Positions 17,463 through 27,143 of a stretch of 64,000 bases of DNA are shown piece after piece. Within the stretch, counting starts at the first letter, position 1. The number at the start of each line of letters is the position of its first letter. Position numbers and translations under genes: made by a program. Under the pieces are notes generated by a model. It was not told the DNA's origin. It did not search any database and saw only the letters and a program-made list of their open reading frames with translations. The DNA comes from Petrimonas mucosa (GTDB lineage Bacteria; Bacteroidota; Bacteroidia; Bacteroidales; Dysgonomonadaceae): assembly GCF_900095795.1 (NCBI RefSeq), contig NZ_LT608328.1, forward strand, positions 1,295,001-1,359,000, written 5' to 3'.

Positions 17463-20381
17463 TTAAATCTCCACCTCGATAAATTTTACTTCGTAGGGAA
17501 CCAGCCGGATGGTCGATCCTGCTGCTCCGGTTTCTTCACCCAGGGAATTGATTTCGGTCACTTTCCTTATGGTTACGGTTGCGTTTGCGGGCGAGAGCTG
17601 AATTTCTGCAGGCAATCCGTCAACCTCCCGGAAGTGGAGCACAACCGATCTTTTGCGAAACGAGGGACGGATATGTATCAACGGGGCATTTGCCGGCCCG
17701 TTGATGTTCAATGTCCTGAGCAGGGCCTCACCCGATGCCTGCATGCCGGCGGGGAGGGTGCGGGTGGCGAAACTGTTCCGTTCCCCACGCGCAAACCTTA
17801 CTGCAAAAGCGTTCGTGGTGTCGTCGGTTGAGGTGAGCTGATAGCTCCAGCTGAAACTCCCCTCCTGGTATGCCCTGAAATTGGTGAACCAGTAGTTGTT
17901 CATCACCCACGAGTAGAGCCATGGTTCTCCCGGTTGGGGAAAGCGTTCGAACTTGCCCATGTTGAAGTCGCTGAAGTGCCACAGAGGCACCTCGTTGCTG
18001 ACAAGAACGATCTGTCCTTTGCTGCCGCGTACCGAAACGAAATTCTGTGCGACGTTCCAGTCGGACGAGGAGCCTGGCAGCTGCTCTCCCCAGGTCAATG
18101 TACCTCCGGTTGTTTCGAACACAATCCTGGAGTCCGGCAATGAAAAGGGAAATGCAATATACAATGCTTCAGGATCGGTTACGATCTCCTTGTGGGCGCG
18201 GTATGCAAACTCGATCTTCCGGGTGTTGCGGTAGAGCCTCACTTCCAGTTCAATTCCCTTTTCCGCTCCCTCCCCGGCTCCTCCGAATCCCGGCATCCCG
18301 TAAAAGATCTTGATGCTCTCCCATATTGCTCCCTTGACTCCCTTCTCAATGCGTACGTTGTGGCTAACTGTCCGGTGGAACGGGGGAGTGTCGCGCTTCT
18401 CGGAGCTCTCCCTGACGGGTTGGCCCAGTTGATAGGGGTTATTGCTGTCCACCAGTTCCAAGTTCAGTTTTTTGTCGATCAGGCTGTTGACTGCACCGCT
18501 CCTTTTGTCTATCTCCAGCCGGTAATAGCGGTTCTCCAGTACGGCATCATCGGCTACCGTATCGGGTAATACCGGTTCGTTTGCCCTGTCGATCCTTAAT
18601 GCCTTACACCCTAATGCGGGGACATCCGACACCTCAAGCATCCAGTAAGCACCTTCGGTCCGTTTGGCGATCAATTGGAACGGCACCTCTTTCCCGGTGG
18701 CGATATCAGTGATACGGACCCTCTTATCGGACGGAACTATTCCCGAATCGATGAAAACTCTTACGGTACCCGAGCGGTCCCAACCCAGGGGATTTATAAC
18801 ATTTATAACGGGAAAATCTGCCTTGAACAGAAAAGGTTGCAGCCTGGCAAGAGCCTCCTCCCGCAGAAGTGTCTCCTTCTTGACTGCCTCCCAGGCATAA
18901 GCTCCTTTTTGCAGCCACTGTTTCACGGAGTTTTCTGAAAAGGGGGATTCAATGCTTTCTGCTGCTCCAACGGTATGTTCGGCGAAAAAGATGATGTTCT
19001 CCTTGACGTGGCCGATCTTTTTTTCCATTTCGGTTGGCAGGTCGCCATCGAGCATGGAGATCACGGAGAAAACTCCTTCGTCTTGCTCGATTGCGTTCTC
19101 CGTTTTGCGGATCTCTGCAGTTTCGCGCGAGACGGAGCCAAAACCATCCGTCCACCAGTCGAGCCACGCCTTTCTGTAAACAGGGAGTTCCCCGGCATGG
19201 TTCTTCTCTACATACTCCATGAACTCACTTGCCACGGCCAATCTCAGTCTGGGTGATTCATAGGTTGCATTCCACTCTTTTACAAATGCACAGGCGGCAG
19301 TGGATGGGGGAGCATTATCGGTGAAGTACCCCGAAAACTGAAGCCCTATCCGGTCGAACGGATACCCTTTTCCCTCCAGCTCGGAGATCCCCCTGATCAG
19401 GGGGATAAAATCCATCTCCTCATTTCCGATGTTGTAGAAATTTCCTGTCATGTAGTGTTCTCCCCTGAATGCCAGCAACCTTGCTCCCGATGGTGCCTCC
19501 CACCAGAAACAGGTAGGTATCTCAAACGGTCTGATCGATCTGGTTTCGTTTATCCCCATGATAAGGTACTTCACCCCGCTATTCCTGAATAGATCGGGCA
19601 TAGACCATGCTACTCCGTTTACATCGTTCTGCATGGCAGTGGTGACCTGAATACCCAGATCCCTGATCTCTTTCAGGGGTTGCAGGAGGTCCACCAGCGT
19701 ATGTTCACCGACAATTTCAGACATGTTGGCAAACATGCCGGTCACCTCTATCCTCCGTTCCCGGATACGTTGAAATAGACGGTCGAGCTGCGAGGCCGGT
19801 CTTGTCCGGATATACTCGCGGGTTACCCATGACGATTCACAACTCCACCTGAAGCGGGCATCATCGGGCATGTTGTCAGTCTGGTCGCAGTAATCCAGCG
19901 CATAATCGATATAGCGCATCTGTTCTGCCAGTATCTCTGATTGAGGGCGCGTGTAGCCGATATCTGTATGTGAGTGCTGGACAAGATAGACCGTCCACCT
20001 CTTTGGCGGAACAACCATCACCTTGTGGTAGAGAGGTTCGCCGTTGTCGATCGTAGTCTGCAGGGTAATCTCTTCCGGACTGCTTACTGCAGGAAGCGTG
20101 AGCAAGAATCTGTTTTCCCCTCTCGTTACCGCGGAAGAGAGCAGCTCCTTGCCGCCCGACCTGAAGGTGATCTTTCCGCTCTTGTCCGACAGGTACTCGG
20201 CAAGGAGTTGCTGGTACTTCTGTCCGTTTTTGCTGAAAAGAAGAGGTGTATTCATAAACCTTACCTGCTCCGTCCCTATCTCCTGTGCACGGAGTCCGGC
20301 AGACATGGTAATGGAGAGGAGAGTGCAGATCAGCCATATGGTGTAATCTGCTTTTTTGAAATATCTCAGGATCGATTGCAT
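17463..20381 (-). CDS. Divergent GH38-family glycosidase
   Basis: 972 residues with a signal peptide (cleavage likely after GLRAQ). The GH38 catalytic core is recognisable but divergent: VQHSHTDIGYTRPQ near residue 138 gives the His/Asp zinc ligands, and MQNDVNGVAWSMPDL near 258 has the nucleophile Asp position. The typical GDHGGGPT ligand motif of the other GH38 protein is not obvious and may be replaced by FRGEHYMTGNFY. The two GH38 proteins are clearly not recent duplicates, so they probably cleave different linkages or substituted mannosides. It is the first enzyme gene after the susCDE-like block, separated by 207 bp that contain a large palindrome. Confidence 0.85.
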   Translation of the reverse strand: MQSILRYFKKADYTIWLICTLLSITMSAGLRAQEIGTEQVRFMNTPLLFSKNGQKYQQLLAEYLSDKSGKITFRSGGKELLSSAVTRGENRFLLTLPAVSSPEEITLQTTIDNGEPLYHKVMVVPPKRWTVYLVQHSHTDIGYTRPQSEILAEQMRYIDYALDYCDQTDNMPDDARFRWSCESSWVTREYIRTRPASQLDRLFQRIRERRIEVTGMFANMSEIVGEHTLVDLLQPLKEIRDLGIQVTTAMQNDVNGVAWSMPDLFRNSGVKYLIMGINETRSIRPFEIPTCFWWEAPSGARLLAFRGEHYMTGNFYNIGNEEMDFIPLIRGISELEGKGYPFDRIGLQFSGYFTDNAPPSTAACAFVKEWNATYESPRLRLAVASEFMEYVEKNHAGELPVYRKAWLDWWTDGFGSVSRETAEIRKTENAIEQDEGVFSVISMLDGDLPTEMEKKIGHVKENIIFFAEHTVGAAESIESPFSENSVKQWLQKGAYAWEAVKKETLLREEALARLQPFLFKADFPVINVINPLGWDRSGTVRVFIDSGIVPSDKRVRITDIATGKEVPFQLIAKRTEGAYWMLEVSDVPALGCKALRIDRANEPVLPDTVADDAVLENRYYRLEIDKRSGAVNSLIDKKLNLELVDSNNPYQLGQPVRESSEKRDTPPFHRTVSHNVRIEKGVKGAIWESIKIFYGMPGFGGAGEGAEKGIELEVRLYRNTRKIEFAYRAHKEIVTDPEALYIAFPFSLPDSRIVFETTGGTLTWGEQLPGSSSDWNVAQNFVSVRGSKGQIVLVSNEVPLWHFSDFNMGKFERFPQPGEPWLYSWVMNNYWFTNFRAYQEGSFSWSYQLTSTDDTTNAFAVRFARGERNSFATRTLPAGMQASGEALLRTLNINGPANAPLIHIRPSFRKRSVVLHFREVDGLPAEIQLSPANATVTIRKVTEINSLGEETGAAGSTIRLVPYEVKFIEVEI

Positions 20382-20536
20382 TCCAGGTCAATCATTGTTT
20401 TTCATTTACCGCGACTCTTGAACTGGCTAACTGATTTTGAATAAAATCGTTACTAAGATAGGTATTTAGTGAGACAGAGGCACGCTTTTCTTGCTTTTTA
20501 TATTTAATTAACAGTGTAGTCTCATGCTGCATTTTT

Positions 20537-20578
20537 GATAAACCAACACCGCAAACCGGTTTGCGGTGTTGGTTTATC
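20537..20578. repeat. 42-bp perfect palindrome between the SusE-like and GH38 genes
   Basis: The two 21-bp arms are 20537-20557 and 20558-20578 and match perfectly, centred on CCGG. As RNA this gives a very stable hairpin with a minimal loop, 10 bp past the SusE-like stop on the transcribed (minus) strand. A T-run follows the stem on the plus strand only, so it is not a standard intrinsic terminator for this operon. An mRNA-stabilising 3' end or partial transcription barrier for the susCDE-like genes is more likely. Confidence 0.8.
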
Positions 20579-20588
20579 CATTTTTTGC

Positions 20589-21767
20589 CTACCTGACTAC
20601 CGACAGGTGGGCATACTGGTTTCCAATCCGGTATTCAAACGAAACGGATTGATTCGGGATTACTCCGGTAACCATGATCATCCCGTAATAAACATCAGCG
20701 GGATTGGGACCGGTTACCGCCTTGAAGATGTAGACTCCTTGTCCCGAAATCGGATCGAGCGTATCGCTCGGAGTTCCGCTTTCAAATTCGGCAATGGCCG
20801 TATTGGAGTTGTTGAGTGCGTAGAGTGCAGTTGTTGAGGGGACAAACTGAATAGTTTTCCCGGAGGAGAGATAGGTTGAGCCCCCTTTAAGTATCAGTGA
20901 GCCTTCAACAGCTATCATGGCCATGGGATCGTTTGCCGGCACGGTTCCGTTAACGAGCAGATCGCGGCCCGCGGAAGAAGTGCCAAGGGCTAGTGTGGCC
21001 GACTTCTTCAGGTAGAAATAGGGATCCCTCACAATAACTGTACTTTCAATGACCTCCTGATAACTGCCCTGTGTAGCAGTAAAGGTGTAGAACATCGTAT
21101 CATTCTCGGCAATGAAATCAGTTCCGGCAATGGGTACAAGGTATGGCTGATCATCGCCCGAGTAGGGAGAGCCTGCTACATCTATCCAGGTTCCATCGGT
21201 ACCGTTTTTTCTCCTAACTGCCACATTCCCGGTAAATGTACCCTCCTTGGGAGTCACCCTTACATTGAAATAGGCCACTTCAGCGGTGCGGGCAACCTCG
21301 ATCTCCTTGCCCGATGCGGTAGGTTTCGAAACGGTCATGGCATTAACCATGTCTACACGTTGTTTTGCATAGTCGGTGGCTCCGTTGAAAACCACCACCA
21401 CGTAGTCGCCAACCTCATTCAGATTTGCCTGATCGCGGGTGTAGCTTACTGAAGCCTTCATATCGTTCCCTACGGTAACCTCCTTCTGGGTGTTTGCCAA
21501 GGGGAGCAACTGCTTGGTAGTCCCTCCGTCGGGTGGTGTCTGCAGTTGCAACAGTTCAACCTTCATTACATCGCCCACTTTTGCCGTGGCAAACGTGGCC
21601 GTAACCGTAAAGGAGTTGTCAATCGAGCTGATTCCTGTAGTCGTGGTACTCGACACGCCGGTCCAGATGATATTTCCATTCTCATCGGTGGGTATTTCAT
21701 ACTGGTTGTTTTGTCCGCAACTGAAGAAGAGGACTACGGCAACTAGAGTATAGATATATTTTTTCAT
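20589..21767 (-). CDS. SusE-position surface lipoprotein, unknown ligand
   Basis: 392-residue lipoprotein with lipobox LFFSC (Cys17). It sits directly downstream of susD, the position of SusE/SusF-type surface glycan-binding proteins. It has beta-rich, Thr/Val-rich repeats suggesting Ig-like domains: roughly residues 30-140, 140-250 and a C-terminal domain ending in YRIGNQYAHLSVVR. No catalytic motif is visible. Binding of the imported mannoside at the cell surface is inferred from position only. Confidence 0.7.
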   Translation of the reverse strand: MKKYIYTLVAVVLFFSCGQNNQYEIPTDENGNIIWTGVSSTTTTGISSIDNSFTVTATFATAKVGDVMKVELLQLQTPPDGGTTKQLLPLANTQKEVTVGNDMKASVSYTRDQANLNEVGDYVVVVFNGATDYAKQRVDMVNAMTVSKPTASGKEIEVARTAEVAYFNVRVTPKEGTFTGNVAVRRKNGTDGTWIDVAGSPYSGDDQPYLVPIAGTDFIAENDTMFYTFTATQGSYQEVIESTVIVRDPYFYLKKSATLALGTSSAGRDLLVNGTVPANDPMAMIAVEGSLILKGGSTYLSSGKTIQFVPSTTALYALNNSNTAIAEFESGTPSDTLDPISGQGVYIFKAVTGPNPADVYYGMIMVTGVIPNQSVSFEYRIGNQYAHLSVVR

Positions 21768-21794
21768 ACGATTATTTTTTTCAAGTTAATAAAA

Positions 21795-23435
21795 TCATTC
21801 TCCTTTCTGCAGTGGCAACCACTCGAAGTTCTGGGAGCATTTCCTGTTGTTGTCCAGCTCGGTGCCCGAAATGGGTGAGAGCAGATGTTTGTTGCTGAAT
21901 TCGAAGTTGAAATGGGTAGGCTGGTGGCCCACGAAATTCTCAATACCTGCGAATTGGCCTTCTCCATCGATCAGTACCTTGCGGGTACGTCGCTGATCCC
22001 ACAACATCTTGTTTTCAAATACCAGCTCGTATGCACGTTCACTCATGATGTCGAGGAGTGTCAGCCCATCTGCGGAAAAGTTGGATAAGCCTGCCCTGGT
22101 CCTGACCTCGTTGATCCCTTTTACCACATCATTGTCGGGTATTGCCACCCCTAGTTGTCGCAGGGCCCAGTTTACTTCCGTCAGCATCAGCAGGATGTCG
22201 GCATATCTGTATAGATTGAAATTCAGACCGGAACGGGCTGTCCGCTTGATGGCATCCTTGTCGTAGTACTTCTGCAGGTAGCGGGTTGCAAACTTGGGAG
22301 CGGGGCTTTCGTTCGGATCATACTTCGAGGCTTTTGTATCGCTGCTGTAGAAATAGACCCTTTCCTGCAAACGGATATCGGCCGGATTGTATGAGTTCAG
22401 ATATTCGGTGCTCGGGATGAATGTTCCGGTTTCCACGTCAAATACCGAGATCTGGAGCGATAGCGGTAATGTATGCACGATCAGTCCGTTATCCCTGATG
22501 CCGGATGAGTACTGGATCTGGAAGATTGCTCCCCCCTTGTTGTCCATTTCCGGATTGTTGAGGTCGCTGAATTCGCCGATCGGATACTGGCCGTAAAGGA
22601 AATCGAGCTGTGTTTTTGCCTTTTGAAGCAACTCCCTTGCACTTTGCGTGTTTACCGGATACTCCGTCATTGACCAGCTACCGGTTTCACACCATTTTTT
22701 TGTGGTGTCGGTCCGGGCTTCCTGGTAGGGGTAGCCGGCCATGGTGAGATATACATCAGCCAGAATTGCCCTGGCCACATGCTTGGTAACCCGTCCGTCG
22801 GTCGACCGCGTATCCTGCAGGTTGCTTTCGTTTACTGCAAACTCCAGGTCGGGAACGATGATCTTGTCATAGATGTTTACCAGCGAGGTGCGTGGTTGCT
22901 GCGCTTCCCCCACATTCTGCAGTACGGTTGTGTTGGCGATTACATCACCGTACAGCCTTACCAGGCAGAAATAGTAGAAAGCGCGCAATGTGCGGACCTC
23001 TCCAAGGTATCTGGATCTGTCTGCTTCCGGCATCTGTGTAACTCCCGGCAACATCTTTATGGCAAGATTTGCATCCCTGACCCCTCTATACCAGTTGTTC
23101 CAGATGGTGGTGAAATAGGGATGCGTTCCATCCATGATATCGGTCTCATATTTCCAGAGGTCCGATCCCATATATTGAGCATAAGCTTTTCCAGTAGGAT
23201 ATTCCAGGCTTCCCGGCAGGCTGCTTCCCCAGACGTTACCACCGCCGGTCCAGTCGGCCAGCGACCTGTAGGCCCCTGTTGCCAGTGCAACACCTCCGGG
23301 AATACTTGTGATCTGAGCTTCATCTGTCAATGTCCCGGTGGGATGCTCCTCCAGAAAATCGTTGCAGGAGAAGAAGAATATCCCAGCCATCAACGTAATG
23401 AGTATACATTTAATATTGGTTGATATTGTTTTCAT
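21795..23435 (-). CDS. susD: SusD/RagB-family nutrient-binding lipoprotein
   Basis: 546 residues with lipobox FFFSC (Cys24) followed by NDFLEEHPTG, the typical SusD start. TPR-type helical features and the Trp/Tyr-rich binding region are spread through the protein, and it has the family's C-terminal LSPISGTELDNN-type region. SusD proteins cap the SusC barrel and hand oligosaccharides to it. The gene begins 21 bp after susC ends, as is standard, and the downstream mannosidases suggest an alpha-mannoside ligand. Confidence 0.95.
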   Translation of the reverse strand: MKTISTNIKCILITLMAGIFFFSCNDFLEEHPTGTLTDEAQITSIPGGVALATGAYRSLADWTGGGNVWGSSLPGSLEYPTGKAYAQYMGSDLWKYETDIMDGTHPYFTTIWNNWYRGVRDANLAIKMLPGVTQMPEADRSRYLGEVRTLRAFYYFCLVRLYGDVIANTTVLQNVGEAQQPRTSLVNIYDKIIVPDLEFAVNESNLQDTRSTDGRVTKHVARAILADVYLTMAGYPYQEARTDTTKKWCETGSWSMTEYPVNTQSARELLQKAKTQLDFLYGQYPIGEFSDLNNPEMDNKGGAIFQIQYSSGIRDNGLIVHTLPLSLQISVFDVETGTFIPSTEYLNSYNPADIRLQERVYFYSSDTKASKYDPNESPAPKFATRYLQKYYDKDAIKRTARSGLNFNLYRYADILLMLTEVNWALRQLGVAIPDNDVVKGINEVRTRAGLSNFSADGLTLLDIMSERAYELVFENKMLWDQRRTRKVLIDGEGQFAGIENFVGHQPTHFNFEFSNKHLLSPISGTELDNNRKCSQNFEWLPLQKGE

Positions 23436-23456
23436 ATTCAGTGCGTTTTTAAAAGG

Positions 23457-26400
23457 TTAGAACGTTAGATTAACACCGAGTGAGTAATTCGACGGTCTCG
23501 GATACATAAAGAAATCCATACCGGGCGTAATACTGTCCATGTTATCGTTATCACTACCTTCAGGATCGTAGCCGGAATATTTGGTCAAAAGGAAGAAATT
23601 GGAAGCATTCAGGTATATTCTTACCTTGCTGGCTCCGATTTTCGTCGTCATCTCCTGCGGGAAAGTGTAACCGATCGTCATCCCGTCTCCTCTCACAAAG
23701 GATGCATCTTCGATCCAGCGGGTGTCGGGATAGGTTTGATAATATGCGCCGCCGTTTCCGGGCCGAACCTGTGCAACCATTGTGTTCTGGTGGTCTGGAC
23801 GCCAGGCATCAAGGATGGAAGTCTTTCCGTTGGCCAACCCCTGACGGTCTTCCGAGGAGTGGTTGGTCCGGTTCTCCTTCTTGGCACCATAGGAGATGCG
23901 GATATCCAGGTTGAAGTCGATGTTCTTGTATGCCAGGCTGTTGTTGAAGTTCATATCCCATTTCGGGAATGCGCTGCCCATGGGTATACCATCTTCCACA
24001 AAACTGATTCTTCCGTCGTTGTTACGGTCCTCATACTTGACGTCGCCCGGGAGCATCCCGTAACGGGCGGCCAGGCTGGCTTCATCTGTCCCATATGTTC
24101 CAAGTCGGTTAAGTCCGAAGAATTGAGCCACTGGCAATCCTTCCCTCAGGATGGTGTTGGCTCCGCCTACCCACCAGTTTCGCAGGATGTCGGCGCCGGT
24201 TGGACCCAACTGTTCAATCTTGTTTATGTTGCGGGTAAAGTTGATGTCGCTGTACCAGTTGAAATCGCGGCTCTTGATGTTGTGTGTCCCCAGTACGGCT
24301 TCGAACCCCTTATTGCGGATTTTTCCATAATTGAGCCGTACACTGCCGGTAGTGGTAGATTGAGGCAGCGGTACGTCCAGCAACATGTCGCTGGTCAGTT
24401 TGTTGTAGACGTCGAGCATCAATGTTATCCTGTTGTCGATGATCCCCAGATCAATACCAAAATTGTATTGCGTTGTCTTCTCCCATTTCAGGTCGGGATT
24501 CCCTACAGAGTTGGGCCACAACCCCGGCTCTCCTGCATCACCCAGTACTACCGTTCCGGACCCGATAAAGGTCTGCGTCACATAGCTACCGATTTCCTGG
24601 TTACCCGTCTGTCCGATGCTGGCACGCAGTTTCAGGTTGCTCAGTCCGTTGAACTCTTTCATGAAATCCTCCTCGCTTATTCGCCATGCGACTGAAGCGG
24701 AGGGGAAGAAACCATATTTGGAATTCTTTCCGAATTTGGAAGAGCCGTCGTAGCGTCCGGTAGCGGTAAACAGATACTTGCCCAAAAAATCGTAATTGAT
24801 TCGGGCGAAATAGGAGTTGAGTGAGTTTTGCCGGTCACTGCTCCCGGGAGCAGGTCTTGTTGCCGTACCTATCCCGATGTTGTGCCAGCCATAAAAATCA
24901 TCAAAGAAATGGTCGTTCCAGGTTGTCAGGTCCTCTCCGGTGAATCTCGACCATGATGTCCCCAACAGACCGCTGACAGTGTGATCTCCGAAACTGTTGT
25001 TGTAGTTGAAGTAGTTTTCGTTCTGCCAGTAATAATTCTTGAATGCTTCCAGGTTGGCAGCACCTTGTGCCGACCGGGATATTTTTCTGTTGGCATAGCG
25101 GTAATACTTCTCTTCCAGGAGATCCATTGCAAAATTACTCTTGAAGGTCAGGTGAGAGGTGATCGTAAAATTGAGACTGACGGCCCCGTTAACCTGTACA
25201 CGCCGCCTAAAGGTCTCTACTCCGTTGCTGACGGCTACAGGGGATTGGCAGTCGACCTCTCCCATTGGAAAGTCGGCATTGGTTCCGTACTGGCCTGCAT
25301 AAATGCCGTAAATCTCCGGGTCGTCGGGATATTTGATGGGGAGCATCGGGTAGGACTCGATGGCTGCGCGTGCCATGCCACCGCTGAAGAAGGAGACGTC
25401 ATTGGTTCTCTCCTTGCTCCTGTTCAGTGAGAGGAAAGAGTTGATATTGAACCAGTCGGTCAATTTCACATCTCCGGTCATCTTCCCCGAAAAACGCTCG
25501 AAGTTCGAGTTCAGCAGCAAACCGTTGTTGTTCGAGTATCCGAGGAAGGTACCCAGTTTCACATCCTTGCTCCCGCCCCGTATCGCAATCTGATGATTGG
25601 TAGAGGTGGCCGGCCTGAATGTTTCACCCTCCCAGTCGTTCTCGAAGCGTGGTTTGTAGTAGTTGCCGTCTCTTCCCAGCAATGGAATCCTAAAGCCTCC
25701 CGGAGTGGTCTTTTCAAATAGCCATGGCATCTCGGAATAGGTCATGGACCCTTCTCCCGGTGGCAAGATGGCCGCATCGTAGCAGGTAGACCAGTTGGGA
25801 TTGGTTGCATATTTGGTAACATTCATGTAGGCTTGCCTGATCACATAGAAGAACTGTTCATTGTTCAATACATTCAACCTTCGTTGCATGAAGCTCTGTG
25901 TAACGTAGCCGTCGTATGATATTACCGGTTTCCCTTCAACACCGCGTTTGGTGGTGATGATGATCACACCGTTTGCCCCGCGTGCTCCATAGATAGCTGT
26001 CGCAGATGCATCCTTCAATACGTCAATGGATTGAATCTCATTGGGGTTCAAGATTGTCAATGCATTGGCGACACCCACCACGTCGTCCACCACAAAGAGC
26101 GGATCGTTTCCTGAATTTATGGAGTTTGTTCCGCGGATACGGATCATCGGAATTCCTCCGGGAGCACCGGAACGCTCAATGATCTTTAATCCGGCTACTT
26201 TACCGGAAAGTGCCTGGGCCACGTTGAATGCCGGTTTGTCCAGCAGACGTGCAGCCGATACATTCTCCACGGCTCCGGTCAGGTCACTCTTTTTCATGGT
26301 ACCGTAACCTACCACCACAACTTCCTCCAGCATCTCCGTGTCTTCTGTCAGGATTACATCTATGGTGGTTCTGCCGTTCACCTGGATTAACTCTGTTTTC

Positions 26401-26648
26401 ATACCTACATAAGAAACCTCGATTGTTCCATTGGGAGGAACATTGCCTAACGTAAAATTTCCATCAGCATCGGTAACAGTTCCGGTGGTAGTTCCGGGAA
26501 CCTGAATTGTTACTCCGATCAAAGGTGCATTGTTTGCATCAACCACTTTGCCCTTTACGGTTATTCCCTGGGCAAATAGAGATAAGGATATGGCCCACAA
26601 TAATGCGAACACCGCTCCTCTAGCCAGATTTGAAATTACTCTTTTCAT
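23457..26648 (-). CDS. susC: SusC/RagA-family TonB-linked outer-membrane importer
   Basis: 1063 residues. A signal peptide (~1-26) is followed by a carboxypeptidase-D regulatory-like domain (GKVVDANNAPLIGVT, ~30-115), the SusC segment EEVVVVGYGTMKKSDLTGAV, a plug domain (~120-235, with ATAIYGARGANGVIIITTK) and a beta-barrel ending SLGVNLTF. It imports oligosaccharides with TonB energy. It is the first gene of the locus, with a Bacteroidota promoter about 220 bp upstream. No anti-sigma/ECF or hybrid two-component regulator lies next to it, so its control gene is elsewhere. Confidence 0.96.
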   Translation of the reverse strand: MKRVISNLARGAVFALLWAISLSLFAQGITVKGKVVDANNAPLIGVTIQVPGTTTGTVTDADGNFTLGNVPPNGTIEVSYVGMKTELIQVNGRTTIDVILTEDTEMLEEVVVVGYGTMKKSDLTGAVENVSAARLLDKPAFNVAQALSGKVAGLKIIERSGAPGGIPMIRIRGTNSINSGNDPLFVVDDVVGVANALTILNPNEIQSIDVLKDASATAIYGARGANGVIIITTKRGVEGKPVISYDGYVTQSFMQRRLNVLNNEQFFYVIRQAYMNVTKYATNPNWSTCYDAAILPPGEGSMTYSEMPWLFEKTTPGGFRIPLLGRDGNYYKPRFENDWEGETFRPATSTNHQIAIRGGSKDVKLGTFLGYSNNNGLLLNSNFERFSGKMTGDVKLTDWFNINSFLSLNRSKERTNDVSFFSGGMARAAIESYPMLPIKYPDDPEIYGIYAGQYGTNADFPMGEVDCQSPVAVSNGVETFRRRVQVNGAVSLNFTITSHLTFKSNFAMDLLEEKYYRYANRKISRSAQGAANLEAFKNYYWQNENYFNYNNSFGDHTVSGLLGTSWSRFTGEDLTTWNDHFFDDFYGWHNIGIGTATRPAPGSSDRQNSLNSYFARINYDFLGKYLFTATGRYDGSSKFGKNSKYGFFPSASVAWRISEEDFMKEFNGLSNLKLRASIGQTGNQEIGSYVTQTFIGSGTVVLGDAGEPGLWPNSVGNPDLKWEKTTQYNFGIDLGIIDNRITLMLDVYNKLTSDMLLDVPLPQSTTTGSVRLNYGKIRNKGFEAVLGTHNIKSRDFNWYSDINFTRNINKIEQLGPTGADILRNWWVGGANTILREGLPVAQFFGLNRLGTYGTDEASLAARYGMLPGDVKYEDRNNDGRISFVEDGIPMGSAFPKWDMNFNNSLAYKNIDFNLDIRISYGAKKENRTNHSSEDRQGLANGKTSILDAWRPDHQNTMVAQVRPGNGGAYYQTYPDTRWIEDASFVRGDGMTIGYTFPQEMTTKIGASKVRIYLNASNFFLLTKYSGYDPEGSDNDNMDSITPGMDFFMYPRPSNYSLGVNLTF

Positions 26649-26870
26649 TCTTTCATTTTTTAAGATTAATAATTAACTAAAAAACCAGAGCAGATATAGT
26701 TTGGTATGATTGGTTATCTGTCGAAAAAGGTGTTTTTCTAATCTGTTTCTTAAAAATAGTTACAAATTGGCCAGCGATTAAAATATATTATGATATGTCG
26801 ATGTTTGCTTTAATAGCAATTTACTCCCCGTTTACATTGTAAAAGATTTAATAAGTATGAATAACCGCTA

Positions 26871-26902
26871 CAAATATAGCATTTTTTTTGAAATATACAA
26901 AA
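26871..26902 (-). promoter_or_regulatory. Bacteroidota-type promoter for the susC operon
   Basis: On the minus strand the -33 element TTTTG (26898-26902) is followed after 19 bp by the -7 element TATATTTG (26871-26878), matching the Bacteroidota consensus TTTG-N19-21-TAnnTTTG. The start site would be near 26864, leaving an AT-rich leader of about 215 nt before the susC ATG, long enough to hold post-transcriptional control. The remaining ~240 bp up to the DUF3575 gene are AT-rich with no gene visible. Confidence 0.72.
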
Positions 26903-27143
26903 CAGAATGAAAAATAACTTAAAAAATAGTAAATGTTAAATCGGCTTCTGTAGCCATTTTGAAAATCTGATATTTTATAATTCATATATATTATGAAATG
27001 ATAGTATAAATTAATATTCTTGCTCCTGCCTCATAGTCATGATTCGGGATTTTTAGGGTAATTCCCCATTTTTTTGAGTGAGCAACAAACTTTTTTTCAG
27101 GGAATTTGTTTGAGGAAGTAGGTGGTTACAAAATTGAAATAAC

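Noticed and set aside
20589-26648. A local regulator (ECF sigma/anti-sigma or hybrid two-component) for the SusCD locus
   Set aside because: I looked on both sides and found none; the neighbouring genes are DUF3575/dinB on one side and tamL on the other.
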